Shown here: piece by piece, positions 9,463 to 17,687 of the stretch
How the letters are laid out: every line of letters begins with the position of its first letter
How positions within the stretch are numbered: position 1 is the first letter of the stretch
Source of the DNA: an uncultured Paracoccaceae bacterium
Lineage (GTDB): Bacteria > Pseudomonadota > Alphaproteobacteria > Rhodobacterales > Rhodobacteraceae
Reading direction: 5' to 3'
DNA length: 64,000 bases
Assembly: GCA_947500055.1 (NCBI GenBank)
Contig: CANMQO010000008.1
Coordinates: 208,021 to 272,020, forward strand
Program-made: the position numbers and the translations under genes
The notes under the pieces: generated by a model
Database searches by the model: none
What the model was told of the DNA's origin: nothing
The model's input: the letters and a program-made list of their open reading frames with translations, nothing else

Positions 9463-10382
9463 GCTTGCTTTCCGTTTCAGATCTGCAAACCAGCTATGGA
9501 GCTGTCAATGTTCTGGCCGGCGTCAGCTTCGATGTGGCCCCCGGAGAGACCTATGCGTTGGTGGGTGAAAGCGGATCCGGCAAAACCACCGTCATCCGCG
9601 CGATTGCCGGACTGGCCCCGGCGCAGGCGGGCTCGGTCACCTTCGACGGGCAGGAGATCCGCGGGTTGCCGGAGCGGTCGTTCCGCCCCCTACGCAAGAA
9701 CATCGCCATGATGTTTCAGGACCCGGTCGGCAGCCTGTCGCCTCGGCTGACCATCGGCAGCCTGATCACCGAACCCTACCGGATACAGGGCATGAAGGAC
9801 CGCGACCTTCAAGCGGAAGCCAAGCGGCTTCTGGAGATGGTGAACCTGCCGGCGCATTTTGCCAACCGCTACCCCTATCAATTGTCGGGTGGTCAGGCAC
9901 GCCGGGTCGGCGTGGCTCGGGCGTTGGCGTTGGAACCCAAGCTTATCCTGGCGGATGAGCCGACGGCTGGGCTGGACGTATCGGTGCAGGGCGAGCTTCT
10001 GAACCTTCTCAATGACTTGCGCGAACGGCTTGGGCTGGCGATGGTGATCATCACCCACAACCTGAGCGTTGTGCGCCATGTGGCGGACCGCATGGGGATC
10101 ATGTATCTTGGCCGACTGGTTGAGGAAGGCACGACCGAGGACATTTTCGATAGCCCCCGCCACCCCTACACCCGTTGCCTGTTGAGTGCGAACCCGGAAC
10201 CCGATCCCGACGCGCGGCTGGAGCGGATCGCGCTGAAGGGCGAACCGCCGAGCCTGCTGAACCGGCCCACGGGCTGCGAGTTCCGCGAGCGCTGCCCCTT
10301 TGCACAGGATGTCTGTTCTCAAACGCCCAAATGGGAGGTGTCAGACGGCCATGGCCTCAGATGCCTTGCACCGTTGTCATAG
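9459..10382 (+). CDS. ABC transporter ATP-binding protein, DppF/OppF type
   Basis: 307 aa with Walker A GESGSGKTT, signature LSGGQARR and Walker B LILADEPTAGLD, plus the Opp C-terminal domain (GCEFRERCPFAQDVC). It is the second ATPase of the dipeptide-type importer and ends 10 bp before the amidohydrolase start. Confidence 0.93.
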   Translation: MSLLSVSDLQTSYGAVNVLAGVSFDVAPGETYALVGESGSGKTTVIRAIAGLAPAQAGSVTFDGQEIRGLPERSFRPLRKNIAMMFQDPVGSLSPRLTIGSLITEPYRIQGMKDRDLQAEAKRLLEMVNLPAHFANRYPYQLSGGQARRVGVARALALEPKLILADEPTAGLDVSVQGELLNLLNDLRERLGLAMVIITHNLSVVRHVADRMGIMYLGRLVEEGTTEDIFDSPRHPYTRCLLSANPEPDPDARLERIALKGEPPSLLNRPTGCEFRERCPFAQDVCSQTPKWEVSDGHGLRCLAPLS

Positions 10383-10392
10383 CGAGGTCCGG

Positions 10393-11994
10393 ATGACTGC
10401 AACGCTCTACTACAACGGCACCATCCTGACGATGGATGAGACCAATTCACAGGCTGAATCCGTGTTGACGGTAGGCGATAGGATACATTCCGTTGGCGAT
10501 GAGGCCACATTGCGGGCCGAAATGCCGGGGAACACGCAGCTTCACGACCTGCAGGGCCAGACGCTCATTCCGGCCTTTATCGACCCGCATGGACACTTTC
10601 CGGATCCGGGGTTCATCGCCCTGTTTCGTGTCGATCTTTCCTCGCCACCGCGTGGTGATTGCATGGACATGGCCGCGGCGCTGGACCGACTGCGCGCAAA
10701 AGCTGCAGAAACGCCCAAGGGCGAATGGGTCATGGGGGTTCTTTTTGACAACACCGCCATCGCCGAGGGCAGGATGCCAACGCGGGCCGAACTGGACAGC
10801 GTATCGACCGACCATCCTGTCTGGGTGCTTCACGCCTCGGGGCATAACGGTGTCGCAAACTCATTCGCCCTGTCCCTCCGTGGCATCTCTCGCAACACGC
10901 CGGACCCGGTGGGTGGGCGCTATGGCCGCTCGGAAGACGGCAATCTGACCGGCCTGATCGAGGGCCTTTCCGCCATGGGAGAGATGGGGGACACGGATTT
11001 CCTTATTGATCGCAAGCGGTTCTGGGAAGGGTTCGCCGCGTGCCGCGACGAATACCTGGCACATGGCGTGACCTATGCGCAAAACGCCTGGTCGTCTCGG
11101 GTGATGCTGGAGCATTTCGCGTCGCTCGGGCGCGACGAAGACCCGGGCATCGACCTGATGTTGCTTCCAATCGGAGAACTTGAACCGGGACTGATGGACA
11201 CGCTTGACTGGCCGGGCAATCCGCACTTGACGCTCGGTCCTCGCAAGCTGTTCACCGATGGGGCATTCCAGCTTCAGACGGCCTTTCTCTCGAAACCCTA
11301 TTACCAGCCCATCGACATGAGACATCCCTGCGGCATGTCTTATGTCTCTGAGGAAGAGCACCGCCGCGAAGTCAAGAAGCTGCACGATCTCGGTCACCAG
11401 ATCCATTGCCACTGCAATGGCGATGCCGGGGCTGACATGTTCATTGAGGCCGTGGCCGCCGCTCTGGCTGACAATCCACGCCCAGATCACCGCCACACGA
11501 TCATACATGGCCAGACCCTGCGCGACGATCAGCTTGAACGCATGGCTGAACTTGGCATGACGGTCAGTTTCTTTTCGGCCCATATCCATTTCTGGGGCGA
11601 TCGGCACTATAACACGTTTCTGGGGCCTGAACGCGCCAACCGTTTGTCCCCTGCGGCTTCGGCGGAACGATATGGGGTCCGCTACACGTTGCACAACGAC
11701 GCGTCTGTCACACCCACAAGACCGCTTCATCTGGCGCATTGCGCTGTTAACCGTACAACTTCAAACGGGCGGGTATTGGGCGACGAGCAGAAAATCAGCG
11801 TCCTCTCCGCATTGCGGGCACAGACAATCGACGCCGCCTGGCAGGTTTTTCAAGAGGACCATCGTGGATCGATTGAGCCGGGAAAGATCGCCGATCTGGC
11901 GGTCCTTTCAGGCAATCTGGTTGACGCTCCGGAGCGGTTGGCGGGTTTGAAGGTAACGACCACGGTTCGGAAAGGTGAGGTCATTTCACTTTGA
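10393..11994 (+). CDS. YtcJ-like amidohydrolase family protein
   Basis: 533 aa, starting MTATLYYNGTILTMD at 10393 with GAGGT upstream; the frame extends further 5' into the ATPase gene but without conserved sequence. The metal-binding start of the amidohydrolase barrel is DPHGHFPDPG, followed by a likely HCHCNGD ligand block and the C-terminal GSIEPGKIADLAVL segment that closes the small beta-domain. The family (Amidohydro_3) hydrolyses amide or imine bonds on carbon-nitrogen compounds. As last gene of the operon it should act in the cytoplasm on the imported or CocE-processed substrate. Confidence 0.88.
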   Translation: MTATLYYNGTILTMDETNSQAESVLTVGDRIHSVGDEATLRAEMPGNTQLHDLQGQTLIPAFIDPHGHFPDPGFIALFRVDLSSPPRGDCMDMAAALDRLRAKAAETPKGEWVMGVLFDNTAIAEGRMPTRAELDSVSTDHPVWVLHASGHNGVANSFALSLRGISRNTPDPVGGRYGRSEDGNLTGLIEGLSAMGEMGDTDFLIDRKRFWEGFAACRDEYLAHGVTYAQNAWSSRVMLEHFASLGRDEDPGIDLMLLPIGELEPGLMDTLDWPGNPHLTLGPRKLFTDGAFQLQTAFLSKPYYQPIDMRHPCGMSYVSEEEHRREVKKLHDLGHQIHCHCNGDAGADMFIEAVAAALADNPRPDHRHTIIHGQTLRDDQLERMAELGMTVSFFSAHIHFWGDRHYNTFLGPERANRLSPAASAERYGVRYTLHNDASVTPTRPLHLAHCAVNRTTSNGRVLGDEQKISVLSALRAQTIDAAWQVFQEDHRGSIEPGKIADLAVLSGNLVDAPERLAGLKVTTTVRKGEVISL

Positions 11995-12225
11995 ACATAC
12001 CCGGACAACATCGCCACATGTCGGAGCGATATTATCAGGGTCCTGACCCTAACGTCAGTCGAAACGCATTTCACATTGCGGGATCGATTAAGCGGTCAAT
12101 CGTGATGAGTACCGCATCCGGCAACTTGGGCTCCGACCGGGCATTGGTCAAAGCTGACCAATCCTTAACGCCGCCTTCATCTTTGCACCGTCCGCTGCAT
12201 TAAACGGGGCATTTTGCGAAAACGG

Positions 12226-12265
12226 GTCCGACGTTTTGCCGACATGTCGCCGACGCTTTGCCGAC
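12226..12265. repeat. tandem GTCCGACGTTTTGCCGAC-type repeat
   Basis: GTCCGACGTTTTGCCGAC at 12226-12243 is followed by CGCCGACGCTTTGCCGAC at 12248-12265, two copies 22 bp apart. The identical 18-mer recurs at 56431-56448 upstream of lpd. It could be a dispersed intergenic element or a protein-binding site; it is not a simple hairpin. Confidence 0.6.
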
Positions 12266-12484
12266 AGCCATTTTTGGCCCCTATTCCCAGCATTAACACA
12301 TGATTCGCGGTGATTGCCGAAACGGCGGCGTTGCGCGGCCCGGTGCAGGGCACCGAACGTTGCGCCCCCTGTCACAAAACCGTCGTCAAAACGGCGCAGG
12401 CTGCCATCACCACGCGGATCAGATTCGCTCTGCTTCGCGGTCGCAGCAGGTGACGCTTCCCGTCACATATGTCACCGCATGCGC

Positions 12485-12518
12485 TGCGTGTTCGATGTTC
12501 CCCGGCATCGAACACGCA
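12485..12518. promoter_or_regulatory. 13-bp perfect inverted repeat upstream of aminotransferase
   Basis: TGCGTGTTCGATG at 12485-12497 and its exact complement at 12506-12518 flank an 8-base centre (TTCCCCGG). There is no T-run, so a regulatory stem or operator is likelier than a terminator. It lies 57 bp upstream of the start at 12575. Confidence 0.5.
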
Positions 12519-12574
12519 CCCCGCTTTACCTTCACAGACCATGGGCATAGTTTGCCGCCAGGGGAGGGCCGCAG

Positions 12575-13438
12575 ATGGCAACCGGTACGCAGATACGCAC
12601 CTATTTCAACGGAACATGGCATGACGGGGATGTCCCGATCATGCGGGCGGCGGACCACGGATCATGGCTTGGCACCACCGTTTTTGACGGCGCGCGCTCC
12701 GTGGGCGGGCTGACGCCTGATCTGGACAAACATTGCGCACGGGCCAACCATTCTGCGAAGGCGCTGATGATCACGCCCACGGTCAGCACCCTGGACATGG
12801 TGGCCATCGTGCATGAGGGGCTGAAAGCCTACGCGCCCGACGCCGCCGTCTATATCCGGCCCATGTATTGGGCGATCCATGGCGACAGCACGGCAATCAT
12901 CCCGCTGGCGGACGAAACCGGCTTTGCCATCTGTCTTGAGGAAATCCCCCTCGCCCCGCCCAGTGCCAGCACGACGCTGGGGCGCACCCGGTTCCGCAGG
13001 CCGGTGTTGGAAGACGCCGTGGTCAACGCCAAGGCGGGCTGCCTTTATCCCAACAATGCCCGTATGTTAGCCGAGGTTCGCGCCCGCGGGTTTGGCAACG
13101 CGCTGGTGGCGGATGCGCTGGGCAACGTGGCCGAAACGGCAACGGCCAACATCTTTATGGTCAAGGACGGGGCGGTCTTCACCCCCGTCGCCAACGGCAC
13201 ATTTCTGGCGGGGATCACCCGCGCGCGCCATATCACCAACATGCAGACCGACGGGATGGAGGTGCATGAAACCGTGCTCAGCTTCGCCGATTTCGAGGCA
13301 GCGGATGAGGTGTTCATGACCGGCAACATGTCCAAGATCACCCCTGTTACCGCCTTCGAGGACACGCAATACCAGATCGGGCCTGTCACCCGTAGGCTGC
13401 GCGATATGTATTGGGACTGGGCGGCCAGCGCCTCTTGA
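12575..13438 (+). CDS. branched-chain amino acid aminotransferase family (PLP fold type IV)
   Basis: 287 aa, ATG preceded by AGGGGAGGG. Fold-type IV marks are FDGAR (37-41), the PLP Schiff-base lysine K153 in NAKAGCLYPNN, E187 in AETATANIF and the phosphate-binding TFLAGITR. Relatives transaminate branched-chain 2-oxo acids (IlvE) or D-amino acids (Dat). At 287 aa either is possible, and many Rhodobacteraceae carry several paralogues, so the specificity is left open. The stop overlaps the probable start of the downstream AbrB-family gene. Confidence 0.88.
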   Translation: MATGTQIRTYFNGTWHDGDVPIMRAADHGSWLGTTVFDGARSVGGLTPDLDKHCARANHSAKALMITPTVSTLDMVAIVHEGLKAYAPDAAVYIRPMYWAIHGDSTAIIPLADETGFAICLEEIPLAPPSASTTLGRTRFRRPVLEDAVVNAKAGCLYPNNARMLAEVRARGFGNALVADALGNVAETATANIFMVKDGAVFTPVANGTFLAGITRARHITNMQTDGMEVHETVLSFADFEAADEVFMTGNMSKITPVTAFEDTQYQIGPVTRRLRDMYWDWAASAS

Positions 13439-14466
13439 ACCGGCAACTCGCGCTCGCGCCAAGGCTTGTGCTTCTGGCGGTTCTGACCGGGGTGGGAACG
13501 GCGCTGGCGATCCTGTTGAACCTGCCCATCCCGCTTTTGATCGGGCCCGCGCTGGCAACGACGTTGGGCGGGCTTTGCGGGCTGGACCTGCGGTTTCCGG
13601 TGCCACTGCGCAATGCGGTGTTTCTGGTGGCCGGTGTGGCTATCGGGGCAACTGTTTCACCGGCATCGGTCGCGGCCTTTACCAATTGGCCACTGGCCTT
13701 TGCCATTCTGGGTATTTCAATCGTGGCCATGATGTTGCTGGGGCAACAGCTGATGCAGCGGATGATGCAGACCACACCACGCGCAGCCCTTCTTGCCGCC
13801 ACGCCGGGGCATCTGAGCTACGTGATTGCATTGGGCGAGGACCTCAAACTCCCGACCGAGCGGGTGGCCATCGTGCAATCGATCCGGCTTTTGACGCTGA
13901 CCCTGCTTGTCCCGCTTGCGGCCTATCTGTGGGGCATCGAAACCGGAATCGGGATCATACCCGATGACACAACCGAAATGACCCTGCTGCAAACGGTGCT
14001 TTGCCTTGCGGCAGCATTGGCATTGGCACCAATACTGATGCGGTTGCGGGTCCCGGCGGCTATGCTGATCGCGGGGATGGTGATCGGGGTTGCCGCGCGG
14101 CTCAGCGGCTTTACCCCCGGTACGCTCAGCCATTGGATCGCCTATCCTGCGCTCGCGGCCATCGGGGCGCTGATCGGCACGCGTTTCGTCGGGATCAGCC
14201 TGCAAGACCTGCGGCAATCGGCCAAGGCGGGGCTGGCCGGCACCACCCTTGCGGCATCCATCACACTGGTTGCGGCGTTGGCGGCAATGGGTCTTGTCGA
14301 CATGCCGCTTTTACATGTTTTGGTGGCTTTCGCGCCCGGCGGACTGGAAACCATGACAGTGATGGGCGTCGCGCTTGGGGCCAATCCCGGTTTCGTGGCT
14401 GCCGCCCATGTGTTCCGGTTACTGATCCTCGCGGTCCTTGTCCCGCTTGTCATTGGACGGTCATAA
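13435..14466 (+). CDS. AbrB-family (AbrB duplication domain) membrane protein
   Basis: 343 aa with about ten hydrophobic segments in two homologous halves, including LLIGPALATTLGGLCG and the HLSYVIALGED and APGGLETMTVMG blocks typical of the AbrB/ammonia-monooxygenase-like membrane family (Pfam AbrB, unrelated to the Bacillus regulator). The start is uncertain: no ATG is available, and TTG 13435 overlaps the TGA of the aminotransferase (TTGA), while TTG 13411 is also in frame. It is proposed to be a transporter, substrate unknown. The pairing with an aminotransferase hints at amino-acid-derived substrates, but this is inference. Confidence 0.8.
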   Translation: MNRQLALAPRLVLLAVLTGVGTALAILLNLPIPLLIGPALATTLGGLCGLDLRFPVPLRNAVFLVAGVAIGATVSPASVAAFTNWPLAFAILGISIVAMMLLGQQLMQRMMQTTPRAALLAATPGHLSYVIALGEDLKLPTERVAIVQSIRLLTLTLLVPLAAYLWGIETGIGIIPDDTTEMTLLQTVLCLAAALALAPILMRLRVPAAMLIAGMVIGVAARLSGFTPGTLSHWIAYPALAAIGALIGTRFVGISLQDLRQSAKAGLAGTTLAASITLVAALAAMGLVDMPLLHVLVAFAPGGLETMTVMGVALGANPGFVAAAHVFRLLILAVLVPLVIGRS

Positions 14467-14524
14467 GGGTCGTTGCCAGTCCCGTGATGATACGCCAATA
14501 TCAGCGCGAATAGGGGAGACTGTG

Positions 14525-14980
14525 ATGCGCAAGTTTTTGGTCGTGCTTGATGACAGCCGCGAATGCCTGAACGCCATGCGCTTTGCCGCGATGCGGGCGG
14601 CGCATACCGGGGGAGGGGTCGCAATCTTGTCGATTATCCCGCCGGATGAATTCAACCACTGGATCGGCGTGGGCGAGATCATGCGCGCTGAGGCGCGTGA
14701 ACGGATCGAGGTCCATTACGAGGTCTTCGCCAAATGGATGCGCGACAAGCAGAATGTGCATCCCGAACTGATCATCCGCGAAGGTGAACCGCTGGTCGAA
14801 ATCATGGCACAGGTCAATGAAGACCCGGATATCGGTGTCTTGGTCCTTGGTGCAGGCACCGACAACAAGGGTCCTGGGCCTCTGGTCACGCAACTCAGCC
14901 GTCAATCAGGCAGTCTGCCAATCCCGATTACCATTGTCCCCGGCGATCTGGCGAAAGAACGGCTCGAAGCCATTACCTGA
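14525..14980 (+). CDS. universal stress protein UspA family
   Basis: 151 aa, start MRKFLVVLDDSREC at 14525 after GGGGAG. The single Usp domain has the N-terminal strand with D9-D10 and a glycine-rich loop GAGTDNKGPGPLVTQL near the C-terminus that would hold ATP in nucleotide-binding members. Usp proteins respond to starvation or respiratory stress. It stands 58 bp after the AbrB-family gene on the same strand and may be co-transcribed. Confidence 0.88.
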   Translation: MRKFLVVLDDSRECLNAMRFAAMRAAHTGGGVAILSIIPPDEFNHWIGVGEIMRAEARERIEVHYEVFAKWMRDKQNVHPELIIREGEPLVEIMAQVNEDPDIGVLVLGAGTDNKGPGPLVTQLSRQSGSLPIPITIVPGDLAKERLEAIT

Positions 14981-15410
14981 CAGACAGGACAATGCGCTCC
15001 TCTCGGAGAATCGGCCCAGCATGCGTTGGTCGAGGTACTCCGTCTGCGTTTCAAAACCGGCAAATGCATTGATTTGGGTTTCATTTGCCTCACGGGGTCG
15101 CGATTGGGTGAAAATATTGGCCGCTCACGCATTTGGGTGCGCCTGTAATCTGTGATCGGCTGAAAGGTGCCGGGCTGACCCAGGGGCAGCCTGCGCACAG
15201 ATCATCCCGCGCTTCTGTGCGCTGTTGCACAGTAACCCGCCACTGGGCAATCCTCCTGCGTGTCAAGCACCAAACCTCATCACAATTGTCACCGTTTTCG
15301 TGATCGCCCCGGCCCTACAAATCACCGGGCAGAGCATCAATCTTAGCTTCATCAAACGAACGCAGACACGCTCTGCTCAACACCGCAAACACATATAAAG
15401 GAACGAAACC
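14981..15410. other. 430-bp intergenic region, no supported gene
   Basis: No ORF looks coding. One perfect inverted repeat is present: GCGCACAGA at 15193-15201 with TCTGTGCGC at 15214-15222 (12-base loop, no T-run). The last 100 bp probably hold the promoter of the small secreted protein gene. A small RNA around the hairpin cannot be excluded. Confidence 0.45.
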
Positions 15411-15740
15411 ATGTCCGTTAAAACATTCATCTTCGCTGCTGCCGCTGCCGCTGTGACCGCCACTGCCGGTGCCGCTGACACCTATTTCGAGAACGGCAAG
15501 AACCTGGAAGGCGGCGACGTGCTCGAGCTGGGCCTGATCACCGCTGACAGCGCTGGCGTGCTGGAAATCTACGACTATCACACAGGTCAGCAAGGCAAAC
15601 TGGTCGGGACCGAGCGTCTGACAGCCGGTGCCAACACAAATGTCCGCGTCAACACAGGCCTGCCTCAGACACGTGATGTGATCGCCGTGGTCAAGATCGA
15701 CGGTCAGGTCGTCGCCTCCAAGCAGTTCGACGTGAACTAA
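15411..15740 (+). CDS. small secreted (periplasmic) protein of unknown function
   Basis: 109 aa; AAAGGAACG precedes the ATG. Residues 1-21 are a Sec signal (short basic N-terminus, Ala-rich core, cleavage after AGAA). The mature part of about 88 residues is probably all-beta (VLELGLITADSAGVLEIYDYHTG ... VVKIDGQVVASKQFDVN) and has no Cys. No family name is certain. It has its own upstream region and a strong hairpin terminator, so it is a single-gene unit and may be well expressed. Confidence 0.75.
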   Translation: MSVKTFIFAAAAAAVTATAGAADTYFENGKNLEGGDVLELGLITADSAGVLEIYDYHTGQQGKLVGTERLTAGANTNVRVNTGLPQTRDVIAVVKIDGQVVASKQFDVN

Positions 15741-15762
15741 GCCACCCTTCCTCCCCTCCCGC

Positions 15763-15794
15763 AAAGAGCTGGCGCAAAACGCGCTGGCTCTTTT
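15763..15794 (+). terminator. Rho-independent terminator
   Basis: A 13-bp stem (AAAGAGCTGGCGC at 15763-15775 against GCGCTGGCTCTTT at 15781-15793, with two G-U pairs in RNA) and a 5-base loop AAAAC, followed by TTTTG. It ends the transcript of the small secreted protein. Confidence 0.75.
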
Positions 15795-15873
15795 GCAGTT
15801 TAGAACGATTCCAAACCTTGACTCACGGCATGGCCAGGCGCATATGTAAAGCCTGACAAAAAAGGTTGGCCCC

Positions 15874-16437
15874 ATGTTCATCCAGACTGAATCGACCCCA
15901 AACCCTGCAACACTGAAATTCCTGCCCGGCCAGAACGTGCTTGAAGTCGGCACCGCCGATTTCCCGACGGCAGTAGCGGCTGAAAAATCACCTCTTGCCC
16001 AGCGCATCTTTGCATCCGGCGATGTGACGGGCGTGTTTTTCGGGCGCGATTTCGTGACCGTGACCAAGGCTGATCAGGTGGAATGGGATCATATCAAACC
16101 CGGCATTCTGGGTGCGATCATGGAGCATTACCAATCCGGCCAGCCGGTCATGCAGGACGATCACACACCTGCCAGCGGCCACGCGGAACATAGCGGCGAG
16201 GATGGAGAAATTGTCAATCAGATCAAAGAATTGCTGGATACGCGGGTGCGCCCGGCAGTGGCACAGGACGGTGGTGATATCACGTTCCACGGCTTTGACC
16301 GGGGCATCGTCTATCTGCACATGCAAGGGGCCTGCGCAGGCTGCCCGTCTTCAACGCTGACATTGAAAATGGGTATCGAAAACCTGCTGCGCCATTATAT
16401 CCCCGAAGTGGTCGAGGTGCGGCCCGTTGCCGCCTGA
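15874..16437 (+). CDS. NifU-family Fe-S cluster carrier (Nfu type)
   Basis: 187 aa. The Nfu_N domain (MFIQTESTPNPATLKFLPG, residues 1-90) is followed by the NifU C-terminal domain with the cluster-binding C154xxC157 in CAGCPSS. This architecture delivers 4Fe-4S clusters to apo-proteins such as aconitase and lipoate synthase. The last codons overlap the start of tsaB, a linkage seen in other Rhodobacteraceae. Confidence 0.93.
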   Translation: MFIQTESTPNPATLKFLPGQNVLEVGTADFPTAVAAEKSPLAQRIFASGDVTGVFFGRDFVTVTKADQVEWDHIKPGILGAIMEHYQSGQPVMQDDHTPASGHAEHSGEDGEIVNQIKELLDTRVRPAVAQDGGDITFHGFDRGIVYLHMQGACAGCPSSTLTLKMGIENLLRHYIPEVVEVRPVAA

Positions 16438-17089
16438 CACCAAGCTGATTGCCTTTGACACATCGGCGGCGCATTGCGCCGCCGCTTTGCTATTGGGCGA
16501 CCGGGTAATCACACGGGTTGATGAAATGGCCAGGGGGCAGGCAGAACATCTGATGCCCATGCTTGAAAATATGCTGATTGCCGCAGGGCTGAACTGGCGC
16601 GATCTTGATGCCATTGGTGTGGGTATCGGTCCCGGCAATTTTACAGGTATCCGTATCTCGGTGAGTGCAGCGCGCGGGCTCGCGCTGGGGCTTGGCAAAC
16701 CGGCGATTGGTGTTTCGACCCTCGAAGCCCAAACATTCGGCTTGGATGGCGCTGTCCTCTCCTGCCTCGATGCGCGCGGGGACCGAGCCTACATCCAGAC
16801 GTTCGTTCCTGAACGCGACTTGCCGCCTCCGGCCCTCGTCGAAATGGCGGCAGAGGCGTTCCCCTGCGATTTTGGCGATCTCACCCCCCGGATTGTCGGC
16901 CCAAATGCGGCTAAGGTCGCTGAATTGACAGGGTATCAAATGGTGCAACCCACCTGCCCCACAATCGAAGCCATCGCGCGGCTTGCCGCCGCCCGGATCG
17001 GCACGGCCCATGGCCGCCCTGCCCCGCTCTATATCCGCAGCGCCGATGCCGCCCCGCCGAAAGATCCCGCGCCGGTGCTGCTGTCGTGA
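16427..17089 (+). CDS. tsaB: tRNA threonylcarbamoyladenosine biosynthesis protein TsaB
   Basis: 220 aa, ASKHA fold (LIAFDTSAAHCAAALL, then GIGPGNFTGIRISVSAARGLALG, the most conserved TsaB block). TsaB partners TsaD and TsaE in forming t6A37 on ANN-decoding tRNAs. TTG at 16427 is the likely start: GAGGTG lies 7 bp upstream and no in-frame ATG or GTG is near. It overlaps nfu by 11 bp and rimI by 4 bp. Confidence 0.9.
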   Translation: MPPDTKLIAFDTSAAHCAAALLLGDRVITRVDEMARGQAEHLMPMLENMLIAAGLNWRDLDAIGVGIGPGNFTGIRISVSAARGLALGLGKPAIGVSTLEAQTFGLDGAVLSCLDARGDRAYIQTFVPERDLPPPALVEMAAEAFPCDFGDLTPRIVGPNAAKVAELTGYQMVQPTCPTIEAIARLAAARIGTAHGRPAPLYIRSADAAPPKDPAPVLLS

Positions 17090-17517
17090 CACCGGTTGAA
17101 CTGGCAACCTTGCATGGGGCCGCCTTCGATGCTGGCCGGGGGTGGTCCGCCGTGGAGTTTGCCCAGCTTCTGGAGCAGAAGGGCGTCTTCCTTAGCCACA
17201 ACACGCAGGCATTTGCGCTCATCCGGGTGACATTGGATGAGGCGGAGTTGCTGACATTGGCAACCAATCCCGCGCATCGCAGACAGGGGCACGCCAAAAC
17301 CGCGCTGACCAAAGCCGAATCTATTGCGACCCAAAACGGGGCTTGTGAAATGTTTCTGGAAGTGGCCGAAGACAACGCAGCCGCACGGGCGCTTTATACC
17401 AGGACCGGTTACAAACAGGTGGGACGCCGACCGGGCTATTATGCGACGAATGCCGCCGCACCCGTTGCAGCACTGGTCCTGCGCAAGGAATTGCCCCTAG
17501 GTCAAGCGCCGGAATAA
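17086..17517 (+). CDS. rimI: ribosomal-protein-S18-alanine N-acetyltransferase-like GNAT (RimI)
   Basis: 143 aa, GTG start overlapping the tsaB stop (GTGA). The GNAT acetyl-CoA motif A is LATNPAHRRQGHAKTAL, followed by FLEVAEDNAAARALYTRTGYKQVGRRPGYY, characteristic of RimI. The tsaB-rimI pairing supports N-terminal acetylation of ribosomal protein S18 as its role. Confidence 0.88.
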   Translation: MTPVELATLHGAAFDAGRGWSAVEFAQLLEQKGVFLSHNTQAFALIRVTLDEAELLTLATNPAHRRQGHAKTALTKAESIATQNGACEMFLEVAEDNAAARALYTRTGYKQVGRRPGYYATNAAAPVAALVLRKELPLGQAPE

Positions 17518-17632
17518 CGAACATTAGCGGCCATGTTCCGGCCAGAAATGTCAAAAACCGGTTGATCTTCGCTGCTGGGAAGGGCCTTATCTTGTGATGG
17601 ACCGGCAACGACCGGCTCGGTTTTATTCAAAA

Positions 17633-17660
17633 GGGTGACTGGCATTGGTCGCAGTCACCC
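17633..17660. promoter_or_regulatory. 9-bp perfect inverted repeat in the 5' region of the nucleoside transporter operon
   Basis: GGGTGACTG at 17633-17641 and CAGTCACCC at 17652-17660 with a 10-base centre, ending 27 bp before the ATG of the binding-protein gene. It could be an operator or an mRNA leader stem. No known purine riboswitch motif was seen. Confidence 0.45.
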
Positions 17661-17687
17661 AATGTTCAACGACCTGGGAGACGATAT

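Larger units (their letters stand above)
11995..12574. other. 580-bp intergenic region with several dyads, no convincing gene
   Basis: No ORF with coding character was found. The region holds a perfect 8-bp inverted repeat ATTGGTCA (12143-12150) / TGACCAAT (12155-12162), a tandem GTCCGAC/GCCGAC repeat at 12226-12265, and a 13-bp inverted repeat at 12485-12518, 57 bp before the aminotransferase. A regulatory leader or a small RNA could be encoded here. Confidence 0.5.

Noticed and set aside
12143..12162. ATTGGTCA inverted repeat as a relative of the ATTGGTCAGCATG repeats at 62085
   Set aside because: Only eight bases are shared and the arrangement differs (inverted versus direct); probably coincidence.
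12300..12713. 137-codon plus-strand frame before the aminotransferase
   Set aside because: Spans regulatory dyads, lacks a ribosome site and overlaps the aminotransferase in another frame.
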